Source: JBBDQZ01 sp040905705 (GTDB taxonomy: Bacteria > Bacteroidota > Rhodothermia > Balneolales > Natronogracilivirgulaceae). Taken from it: a stretch of DNA of 64,000 bases. The stretch lies in the NCBI GenBank assembly GCA_040905705.1, contig JBBDQZ010000052.1, positions 33,170-97,169 of the forward strand, written 5' to 3'. Every line of letters begins with the position of its first letter. Positions within the stretch are counted from its first letter, which is position 1. Shown here one piece after another: positions 51,585-59,594 of this stretch. Under the pieces are notes generated by a model that was given only the letters and a program-made list of their open reading frames with translations, was not told the DNA's origin and searched no databases. A program made the position numbers and the translations under genes.

Positions 51585-53255
51585 CTAAATGGTTGTTTTT
51601 CCCCTGTCTGCAGAGATATTTTCCCCGGTTTCAGATACAGGAAAAGTCAATATGAATACCGATCCTTTCCCCTGTGTGCTTTTAACGGTCACAGTCCCAC
51701 CATTGCGAACAGTGAGATCCTTGACAATGGCCAGTCCCAGGCCATGGCCTTTTGTTTGTGCTGTCATAGCGTCTTCAACTCGAAAAAACTTGTCAAAAAC
51801 GTGCTTTTGTGCTTTCCTTGGAATCCCTGTTCCATGGTCCTCAACTTCGACCATAATTTTCTGTCCGTGTCGTAACAATCGGATAGCCAGATATTTTTTA
51901 TTCGGACTGTAATGGATCGCGTTATCGATCAGATTGTTCATAATGGATGTCAGTGCTGTGGGATCCAAAAAGAGTTTGGGTACATTCTTGTCCGTTTCAA
52001 CATGCACTTTAACGTTGTTTGAATCAATAAATGTTCGCTTGTTATCGATACAGCCCCGTATGAGTTCGGCAAGGTCGACCCACTCTTTTTTCAGGTGAAT
52101 TTGATCAGAGTTTGACCGGGCGATATCCAGGAGCCTGTCAATCATGGACCTCAATCGCATGGACTCACTATAGATATGAGCCCCGTAGGAATGAAGGCGT
52201 TTCTTGTCCACTACACGTCCGTCCGATAAATTTTCGCCGGCTGCGAGGATAACAGACAGGGGTGTTTTTAACTCATGTGTAACATTCGCGAGGAAAAGTG
52301 ATTGACGCTCGGCGAGTGATCGTTCACGCTGTGCAGTGAAAAACATAAAGACGAGGACTCCTATCAGCAGGACTACCCCGCCTCCCAATGCTGCAAGGTT
52401 TCGGTATAGTGTCTCCTGTGAGGCGGTAATTTCCGGAATATTTGTAAATGAAGCTTTCAGATTCCAGTCATTCAACAGATCCGGAAAATTCTGTATAAAA
52501 TCGACTTTTTGATAACTGTAGGAAGTCCCGCTATGAGTAGTAGACAACACTTCGTTCTTTGTCCAGTCATGCAGCCAGACCACAATTCCGTTTTGGCCAC
52601 CGTAGCCGAAGGTATCAATGAGTTTCGGGCCTATATAATTGTTTATCAAATAATCGCTATCGACCAGGAAACACAGATATCCGACAATTTCCCGTGATCG
52701 TAAATTGATCAGTGCAATAGTCATGCTATTATGCGTATCAAATACCACCCTGGTGCTCCATCGATACTCATGAACAAGCGCGTTTGTACGGGTTTTTGCT
52801 ATTGCCAGGCCGTCACTTATCAGATGAGTGTATTGAGTGGTTTCCTCCATACGGCCGGATAGAGGGTTATAGTGCCAAATCGGAGAACCATATTGGTCGC
52901 AGGCAGAACAATCAGGCAGTGAAAAATAAATTTCGGAGAACAGTCTGTCGGCATAGGCATCTCTAATAATGGCCAGGAGCTCTTCGGGCATACGGGAAGG
53001 ATCTTTGCCGTCAACCTGAAGCGAAGTATGCAGATTCTGCATGTCGACCTGCCATAAGTCATTCAGTGGATAACGAAATCGATTTCTTACCTGGTTGGTA
53101 TATTCCAGCAGTTGACGCTTTTGTTTTTCGACAGAGCTTTGTACAGTGTTTTCGTGTAATGCATATAGTGAATAGACATTCATTCCGGTAAGCCCGACAA
53201 CAGCTGACAGGCCTATGCCCAGAAATATCCATCGTATGTGTTGATATTTAATCAT
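51585..53255 (-). CDS. Membrane sensor histidine kinase
   Basis: 556 residues. Two membrane spans (about 8-30 and 286-307) enclose a ~250-residue periplasmic sensor of Cache-like style, with a Cys pair DCSACD (116-119). No HAMP follows; the second span leads almost directly to the HisKA domain with His327 in NVTHELKTPLSVI, then the N-box IMNNLIDNAIHYS, the boxes DHGTGI and GHGLGLAIV. Partner is the OmpR-type regulator. The signal is unknown; the CxxC-like CSAC could bind metal or haem or form a disulfide. Confidence 0.92.
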   Translation of the reverse strand: MIKYQHIRWIFLGIGLSAVVGLTGMNVYSLYALHENTVQSSVEKQKRQLLEYTNQVRNRFRYPLNDLWQVDMQNLHTSLQVDGKDPSRMPEELLAIIRDAYADRLFSEIYFSLPDCSACDQYGSPIWHYNPLSGRMEETTQYTHLISDGLAIAKTRTNALVHEYRWSTRVVFDTHNSMTIALINLRSREIVGYLCFLVDSDYLINNYIGPKLIDTFGYGGQNGIVVWLHDWTKNEVLSTTHSGTSYSYQKVDFIQNFPDLLNDWNLKASFTNIPEITASQETLYRNLAALGGGVVLLIGVLVFMFFTAQRERSLAERQSLFLANVTHELKTPLSVILAAGENLSDGRVVDKKRLHSYGAHIYSESMRLRSMIDRLLDIARSNSDQIHLKKEWVDLAELIRGCIDNKRTFIDSNNVKVHVETDKNVPKLFLDPTALTSIMNNLIDNAIHYSPNKKYLAIRLLRHGQKIMVEVEDHGTGIPRKAQKHVFDKFFRVEDAMTAQTKGHGLGLAIVKDLTVRNGGTVTVKSTQGKGSVFILTFPVSETGENISADRGKTTI

Positions 53256-53480
53256 AAAATTTTATTACGTTTGATAACGCAAGGAATAGCAGTCTTATTA
53301 AGTAGACATTAAAGTTCACAAACAAATGTAAAAATCCCGAAGATTCCGGCAGGTTATAATTGAAATGGAGGGAGTTGATTTGAAGCGTACATGTATGCAT
53401 TGCAAGAGCATTGAAAAAAATGAAATTCATTAAATATATGATTATCATTATTATAAATTCTTAATCACTTTGTGATATTA

Positions 53481-55673
53481 ATGGCGCGAATGTTGACATT
53501 GGCCTCTGTAATTTTATTCATTCCCGTGGTGGCATGTGACTATACGGAAATGGAAGAAGAAACCGGGGGGACAAGTTTATCTGCTTTGAATGAAGAAGTT
53601 TTTGAGGCGATTCATCTGAATGATTATGAGAAAGTTGATTCCCTGTCCGATCAGATTATTCATCAGGCGGAGGAAGCCGGTGACTATGAAGTGTTGATTG
53701 ATGTAGTTACCAACAAAGCCATTTCCTACCTTGATCGACAGCGTATAGGGGAAGCCAAAGCGCTGGTTCAGGAGAACCTGGAGAGAATTGAAATATATGG
53801 TACCCCGCGCCAGAAAGCGTATGCATTGGTTCAATTAACCAATATGTATACATCCGAGAACAATCAAACAGCATCTCTGGAGACCATTGATGAGGCGATA
53901 TCGTTGCTTCCGATTGTTGATGATAAGCGGACAATCGCCTCGGTCTATGCTACCAAAGCGTCCGTTATATCTCAACACAATCCGGTTGAAGCATTACGAT
54001 TAAATTATGATGCGCTGGAAATTTTTGTTGCAGAGGGAGACAATCGGAACGAAGCCATATCACGAAACAATATCGGTTTGATACATCATCGCCAGGAATC
54101 GTACGAGAATGCGTTGGAGGAATTTGAAAAAGCAATGGCTCTCAACCGTTCTATTGAGAGCAACACAAATTTAGCTATCAACTACAATAATATTTCGAAT
54201 ACGCTTAGTGCTTTGGGCAGGAAATCGGCGGCGGCTGATTCCCTGTTGAAAGCGATAGAAATTAATCAGCATTTGGGAGTGAGTCCACGTTTGATTCAAA
54301 ATTATTATAACCTTGCGCAAATATATCTTGACTCGGAGGAATATGAAGGGGCTTACGAAATCTATTTGCAAGCTTATGAAGAGAGTAAATCCATTAATTT
54401 TCTGCCTGGGATTATGTATCATTCCACCGGGTTGGCCGATGTGCTGCTGCAAATGGGTAATCTGAATGAAGTACAAGTTTATGTCGATGAATCTCGTGAG
54501 TTGGCAGAGAGAATGGGAAATTTTGAACTTCTTGCAAGGGGTTGGAGTGTGGAGTCTATATTAAATGAACAGTTGGGTAATTATGATAGGGCATTTGCAG
54601 CTTTGAAAGAGTATCAGGTATATTCAGACAGCCTCATCGAGGAGCGAAGGGTGCAAGCATTTGAAGAAGTGCATACGGCATACGAAGTAGATCTTCAAAT
54701 TGCTGAAAATGAGTTTCTGAGACAGGAGCTGGACTATCAGGCGAATTTAAACCGCTATCAAATGCTGGGGCTAATCTTGTTGGTCTTAAGTGCAACTGTG
54801 ATTGCCGTATTTCTGATGATTATGTATCGAGGTCAACAGAAACTTAAAAAAGCTTATACTGCTCTCAAGCAGAAAACTAGGCTGATCACAAGAAAAAGCA
54901 TGCAACTGGAAATGTTAAATCGTGAGTTGGAACATCTGAACAGTGATAAAGACCGGCTGGTAGGAGTTATAGTTCACGACCTGAGGAACCCGCTATTTGG
55001 AGTGATCGGTTTTCTGGATGTGATCAGGGAATCTGTTACCGACAATTCTGAAATAGAACATCTGGAAATGGCACAGCGGTCTGCATATCGGCTCAATTCG
55101 CTGATAGACAGCCTGCTTGATGTTCATTCCCTTGAAAAACAGAATCACTTTCGGCCCAGTGAATCGGTTCAGATTGCTGAATTGATTGAAAACTCGGTAT
55201 CAGGTTTTCAGTTGATGTCTGAGAAAAAGAATATTACCATTAAAAGTGATATTGAAGATTTTCAGATCGAAACCCATCCGCCATACCTTGCCCGTATTCT
55301 GGATAACCTGATCTCCAATGCTGTTAAATTTTCACCCGGCAATTCCAAAGTCCATGTCGGATGCGAAGAGAAGCCATCGGGTTTCTGGAGTTTATCGGTC
55401 TCTGATGAAGGGCCTGGTTTCAGTGACGATGACAAAAAACAATTGTTTCAGATGTTCAGCAAGCTTTCCGCGCGTCCTACCGATGGAGAAAATTCGACCG
55501 GCCTGGGCCTCTATACAGTGAATATGTTGGTGGGACGCTTGAAAGGCAAAATCAGTGTTCATAGTAAAATCGGAAAAGGAACCCGATTTATTTGTGAATT
55601 TCCAATCAACTATGAGGATACTGCTGCTATTGATGAGGAAGAAGCGACGACCGACAATTTAGAAAATGCTTGA
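53481..55673 (+). CDS. TPR-containing orphan histidine kinase
   Basis: About 730 residues from the ATG at 53481. The N-terminus is a short signal with a lipobox-like VVAC (LTLASVILFIPVVACDYTEM), so the sensor may be lipid-anchored. Residues about 30-400 form tetratricopeptide repeats (e.g. ISRNNIGLIHHRQESYENAL and AINYNNISNTLSALGRKSAA). After a coiled coil comes one span (MLGLILLVLSATVIAVFLMI, near 433-452), another coiled coil and a kinase core with VIVHDLRNPLFGVIGF, ILDNLISNAVKFS, DEGPGF and STGLGLYTV. No response regulator adjoins it, so its partner is unknown. Confidence 0.9.
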   Translation: MARMLTLASVILFIPVVACDYTEMEEETGGTSLSALNEEVFEAIHLNDYEKVDSLSDQIIHQAEEAGDYEVLIDVVTNKAISYLDRQRIGEAKALVQENLERIEIYGTPRQKAYALVQLTNMYTSENNQTASLETIDEAISLLPIVDDKRTIASVYATKASVISQHNPVEALRLNYDALEIFVAEGDNRNEAISRNNIGLIHHRQESYENALEEFEKAMALNRSIESNTNLAINYNNISNTLSALGRKSAAADSLLKAIEINQHLGVSPRLIQNYYNLAQIYLDSEEYEGAYEIYLQAYEESKSINFLPGIMYHSTGLADVLLQMGNLNEVQVYVDESRELAERMGNFELLARGWSVESILNEQLGNYDRAFAALKEYQVYSDSLIEERRVQAFEEVHTAYEVDLQIAENEFLRQELDYQANLNRYQMLGLILLVLSATVIAVFLMIMYRGQQKLKKAYTALKQKTRLITRKSMQLEMLNRELEHLNSDKDRLVGVIVHDLRNPLFGVIGFLDVIRESVTDNSEIEHLEMAQRSAYRLNSLIDSLLDVHSLEKQNHFRPSESVQIAELIENSVSGFQLMSEKKNITIKSDIEDFQIETHPPYLARILDNLISNAVKFSPGNSKVHVGCEEKPSGFWSLSVSDEGPGFSDDDKKQLFQMFSKLSARPTDGENSTGLGLYTVNMLVGRLKGKISVHSKIGKGTRFICEFPINYEDTAAIDEEEATTDNLENA

Positions 55674-55986
55674 CTTTTCTGCTGTTTTATTCTGAATTGA
55701 ATGTATGATAATTCATCAGAAGGAGCCTGGAATAGACCCAATTTGTATGTGGTTACTGATTTTGCTGTAAATAGGTGGTTGGATCGAAGCGTACACGCAA
55801 CAAATTCCTAACCATGGGGGGATGGCAATGAATAAAGATACCTTTACGGATGGGGATGGCGACTGGCCGGATTAGCTTAAAATTAATATGCTGCATAAAC
55901 ATAAAATGTATTTAAGGAAGATTAAAAATTAACACTATTTTAAATCTTCACCATGAAAAAGTAGATTCTAAAAAATTGCTGAATAT
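55674..55986. other. Intergenic region before the GH130 cluster
   Basis: About 310 bases. Two tiny plus-strand frames (36 codons at 55701-55811 and 15 codons at 55828) are readable but unsupported. No terminator hairpin for the TPR-kinase gene was found. From about 55900 on the base composition becomes clearly A+T-richer, and this continues through the cluster. Confidence 0.45.
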
Positions 55987-57450
55987 ATGAGACTTATTGT
56001 TGAACGCAAGCCAAACCGGTTTTATCCTGATTTTAAAAGGGTGATAAACCGTTTTTATCATAATGGTTTGGAACGTTCCAAAGATCTAGTTCAGAAGATA
56101 TTAGAAATGGATGATACAGAGGCGGAACTTGTATTGACTGAAACCCTTCGAGAATTTGCAAGACGACATCGCAATCTTTCTCGAAAATTTTTAAAGCATT
56201 ACGACGAAATTAAAAAACTGCTTACTAGCACTGATCTTGATTTGAATCGGGTGGATGAGCAAAAAAAATTACTTATAGGATCTTATTTTTCGATGGAGTA
56301 TTCTATCGTATCCGCAGCTTTTTTTAATCCATCTGTGGTAGAATCGCCCGATCAATCAGGTCTGGAAGAGGGGTCAAAGCGAATAATTGTCAGTTTTCGG
56401 GCGACCGGTGAAGGCCATATTTCGAGCATTGTATTCCATACAGGAATTATAGATTACAAAGGTGATCTGCAATTCGAGGAATCCGGACCCTTTGTTGATG
56501 AAGCGGAAATTGTAAAACGGCATCACTATAAAAAAAAATATTTTCAGAGCAAGCTCCATGAGATGAAAGTGGATAAGAGTATTATCTCATTGGTAATGAA
56601 GCCATTGAAAAACAAATTCCTATATGGTGAATTGCGAAAATCAATCAGAGAGGCTATTGAACGTAACAACAAAAATGAAGAAAAAAGGAGAGCAATTGAA
56701 GAGATTATCTGGTTGGCGGACTCACATTATGAGATTAAGTTTTCACGTGATACAGATATAGCCGAGAGGGTGATATTTCCCATATCATACACCGAACGTA
56801 AAGGTATTGAAGATGCACGATTTGTCCGGTTTACCAATGATAATGGCAAGGTAATCTATTATGCCACATATACAGCTTTTGATGGTTATCATATTCTTCC
56901 AAAACTGATTTTGACCAAAGATTTCTATCATTTTGAAGTTAAACCTTTACATGGCGCGAGTGCTCAAAATAAAAATCTCGCACTTTTTCCACGTAAAATT
57001 AATGGAAAGTATATAATGTTATCGCGTGTTGACGGGGTTAACAATTATATTTGTTTTTCGGATAAAATAAATATCTGGGGTAAACCTATCAAAATTCAAG
57101 TGTCAAAATATCCCTGGGAATATATTCAAATCGGCAATTGTGGTGCTCCTGTGGAAACTCCGGAAGGTTGGCTATTAATTACGCACGGTGTCGGGCCAAT
57201 GCGCAGGTATTGTCTTGGTGCAAGTTTACTGGAGTTGGAGGATCCTACAAAGGAAATCGGACGGTTGAAAGATCCTCTATTAATACCTGATGAGGAGGAA
57301 AGAGAGGGGTATGTACCCAATGTGGTTTATTCCTGTGGCTCGATCATTCACAATGACAAGCTTATTATTCCGTATGGGTTGTCTGATACCAGTTCGGGCT
57401 TTTTATCAGTTGAAATGGAGTCGCTTATGAAAAAGCTGCTGATGAGTTAA
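55987..57450 (+). CDS. GH130-family enzyme with helical N-terminal extension
   Basis: 487 residues. Residues 1-130 form a charged helical region; the rest is the five-bladed propeller of GH130 (beta-mannoside phosphorylases and hydrolases). The catalytic Asp276 sits in RKGIEDARFVRF, the form of the EDP/AR motif seen in longer GH130 members. Other blades show VSFRATGEGH, NLALFPRKINGKYIMLSRVD, IQIGNCGAPVETPEGWLLIT and GYVPNVVYSCGSIIHNDKLI. Phosphorolysis versus hydrolysis cannot be decided by eye. There is no signal peptide, so it acts in the cytoplasm. It faces, on the opposite strand, the GT4 gene and a second GH130. Confidence 0.88.
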   Translation: MRLIVERKPNRFYPDFKRVINRFYHNGLERSKDLVQKILEMDDTEAELVLTETLREFARRHRNLSRKFLKHYDEIKKLLTSTDLDLNRVDEQKKLLIGSYFSMEYSIVSAAFFNPSVVESPDQSGLEEGSKRIIVSFRATGEGHISSIVFHTGIIDYKGDLQFEESGPFVDEAEIVKRHHYKKKYFQSKLHEMKVDKSIISLVMKPLKNKFLYGELRKSIREAIERNNKNEEKRRAIEEIIWLADSHYEIKFSRDTDIAERVIFPISYTERKGIEDARFVRFTNDNGKVIYYATYTAFDGYHILPKLILTKDFYHFEVKPLHGASAQNKNLALFPRKINGKYIMLSRVDGVNNYICFSDKINIWGKPIKIQVSKYPWEYIQIGNCGAPVETPEGWLLITHGVGPMRRYCLGASLLELEDPTKEIGRLKDPLLIPDEEEREGYVPNVVYSCGSIIHNDKLIIPYGLSDTSSGFLSVEMESLMKKLLMS

Positions 57451-57482
57451 CTTAATGCATTTCTTTCATAAGATATGGACAC

Positions 57483-58490
57483 TCAGTTTAATACTTTTAT
57501 ATAAACATTGATGTAGTCATCGATTATTTTATGGATGGAAAATTTTGTCTCAGCCCATTGCCTGCAATAGCTCCGATCGATTTCCTTTACTTGTGATATT
57601 GTTTCAACAGCCTCTTCCTTATTTTTTACCAAAAAGCCTGTTTTCCTGTCCTGGATTAGTTCTTCCATGGAGCCTTTCTTAAAAGCAACAACCGGTGTAC
57701 CGCAAAACATGCTTTCAGCAACACTCAGTCCAAACGGTTCATTGAAATTAATAGGATGAAGCAAAGCATAGGCATTACCAAGCAGTCTGTTACGTTGCTT
57801 TGAATCTGCATTTCCGGTATATACGATTTGTTCACCATCAATATAAGGTTTCACTTGTTGGTCATAATACGGTTTATCCTGGATATAACCTGCTATGATC
57901 AGTTTCATTTTTGCTTTTAGTGCGATTTCAATGGCTTCATGAGTTCCCTTGTCATGGTGTATGCGGCCAAAATATAACAGGTAATTCCCTTGTTCATTAT
58001 TAAATGAAAAACTGTCCGGGTCTATACCGTTATATATGTTGGCTATATATTCAAGTTGGGTGCTTCGATCGGCGTAGCTTATGGATACATAGTGGTTTAT
58101 GTCGTTATACTTTTTATAAACGGGAATGATTTTAGATGATGAAAAACCATGAATGGTTGTAACCATGGGAGTACTGATAAGTCTGGAATAAGTAAGGGGT
58201 AAAAAGTCAAAATTATTATGGATAATATCAAAATTTTGTGCATGTTCCATCAAATAGCTTATGTGTATACATTCTGCTACTTTGGGTTCGATACTTTTAT
58301 CTTCTTCATATCCTGCTGGACATATATATTCCAGTTTTCCCCTGGTAATGGAATCTCCTGTGGCAAACAGTGTAACGTCAATGCCCTTTTTTACCAATCC
58401 TTCTGTTATATTTGATGTTACCAGTTCCCATGGTCCGTATTTGCGGGGAGGGGTTCGCCAAGCGATGGGGGCAAGTATTGCTACTTTCAT
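57483..58490 (-). CDS. GT4-family glycosyltransferase
   Basis: 335-residue GT-B retaining glycosyltransferase. N-terminal: MKVAILAPIAWRTPPRKYGP (a glycine-poor acceptor loop, common in GT4) and DIIHNNFDFLPL; C-terminal donor-binding part: LLYFGRIHHDKGTHEAIEIA and the E-x7-E motif in EPFGLSVAESMFCGTPVVAF. No signal or span, so it uses cytoplasmic nucleotide sugar. It lies 156 bases downstream of the second GH130 gene on the same strand, with a paired palindrome between. Confidence 0.92.
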   Translation of the reverse strand: MKVAILAPIAWRTPPRKYGPWELVTSNITEGLVKKGIDVTLFATGDSITRGKLEYICPAGYEEDKSIEPKVAECIHISYLMEHAQNFDIIHNNFDFLPLTYSRLISTPMVTTIHGFSSSKIIPVYKKYNDINHYVSISYADRSTQLEYIANIYNGIDPDSFSFNNEQGNYLLYFGRIHHDKGTHEAIEIALKAKMKLIIAGYIQDKPYYDQQVKPYIDGEQIVYTGNADSKQRNRLLGNAYALLHPINFNEPFGLSVAESMFCGTPVVAFKKGSMEELIQDRKTGFLVKNKEEAVETISQVKEIDRSYCRQWAETKFSIHKIIDDYINVYIKVLN

Positions 58491-58536
58491 CTATTTGTTA
58501 TTTTATGATTCAGTAGGCCAGACAGAAAACCCGTGA

Positions 58537-58557
58537 TGTGATCATCACACGCGTGTG
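58537..58557. promoter_or_regulatory. Overlapping palindromes upstream of the GT4 gene
   Basis: TGTGATCATCACA (58537-58549; two 6-bp arms with one central base) overlaps CACACGCGTGTG (58546-58557, perfect). It lies 47-67 bases upstream of the GT4 start codon, so it may be an operator for this gene. Confidence 0.55.
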
Positions 58558-58646
58558 TATTGAAAACTTCAACATGAATATTTTATCTGTTCTTATGCAT
58601 TATACATAATCAAAGTGCCAGCAGAGTATTGTCAGGTAGGATGGAA

Positions 58647-59582
58647 TCAATATGGTTTTCTGGGTTTGGTTAAACACAGGTTCACAAGGTTAGCTATACT
58701 TGCTGTGCCAACACACATGACCTTGTCGGCACCTCCCCAATATATTTTGACGGTGTCATCGGTTTCTGCAATCGCTGCACATGTGAACACCACATTGTGT
58801 ACATAACCGGTAATTTCGTAGGGTTCTTCAGGTTGTAGAATCCATTCATCGGCAACGGCAATTATTTTTGCCGGGTCGTCAAGCTCATGCAATGCTACAC
58901 CCAATCTGTAAACACCTCCATCCATTGTAGGAAATACACCGTGAAAAATATTCAACCAACCATGAGAAGTTTTTATGGGTGGTGCGCCCGGTCCGATTTT
59001 CATTTCATCCCAATGATAATTTAATGGCTTCATAATCACTTTGCTTTCACCCCAGAACTTTAAATCGGGTGAATAGGATATCCAGATGGACCATGGTGAA
59101 ATAGTTGAATGGGGACGATCAAGTCGGGCATAGAGCCCATTAAATTTTTCGGGAAAGATTACAAGATTGCGATAATCAGCTTCAGTAATAAGCGAAAATC
59201 TCTCTACATTTATAAAATCACTGGTCCTGGCAAGTCCAATACGTACTCCGTGCCTGGAGTAAGCACTATAGGTGATCAAATATTCCCCATCTATAGCGGT
59301 TATGCGCGGGTCTTCCACTCCATACTCCTCATACTCGGCAAAATGTCCCTTTGTTGCGGGGGTCATAAAGGGCTTCAGGTCTACTTTAAAATCAAAACCG
59401 TTTCGTGAAACGGCTTTACCCAATATGGATCTTCCGTTGTGCAGATGCGAACGAAAAATCATAATGTATTGATTATGATATTTTACTACGGCCGCATTAT
59501 GTACGGTTGCAACTTCATAAGGCACGTCATCTTTTGTCAGAACAGGATTATTTTTATAACGCTTAATAATGGTCATATACAA
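58647..59582 (-). CDS. GH130-family beta-mannoside phosphorylase/hydrolase-like enzyme
   Basis: 311 residues, the normal single-domain length. Catalytic Asp91 in YGVEDPRITAIDGEYLIT (here the EDPR form). Other blades: VHNAAVVKYHNQYIMIFRSH, FPEKFNGLYARLDRPHS, KIGPGAPPIKTSHGWLNIFH and GYVHNVVFTCAAIAETDDTV. Arg, His and Tyr at typical phosphate sites (RLDRP, HNVVF) support phosphorolysis, though this is not certain. It starts 12 bases after the large GT4-fusion gene, so they form one transcript. Confidence 0.92.
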   Translation of the reverse strand: MYMTIIKRYKNNPVLTKDDVPYEVATVHNAAVVKYHNQYIMIFRSHLHNGRSILGKAVSRNGFDFKVDLKPFMTPATKGHFAEYEEYGVEDPRITAIDGEYLITYSAYSRHGVRIGLARTSDFINVERFSLITEADYRNLVIFPEKFNGLYARLDRPHSTISPWSIWISYSPDLKFWGESKVIMKPLNYHWDEMKIGPGAPPIKTSHGWLNIFHGVFPTMDGGVYRLGVALHELDDPAKIIAVADEWILQPEEPYEITGYVHNVVFTCAAIAETDDTVKIYWGGADKVMCVGTASIANLVNLCLTKPRKPY

Positions 59583-59594
59583 TTATGTGTAATA

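Noticed and set aside
55701..55811. Small frame MYDNSSEGAWNRP after the TPR-kinase gene
   Set aside because: No ribosome site and no recognisable family.
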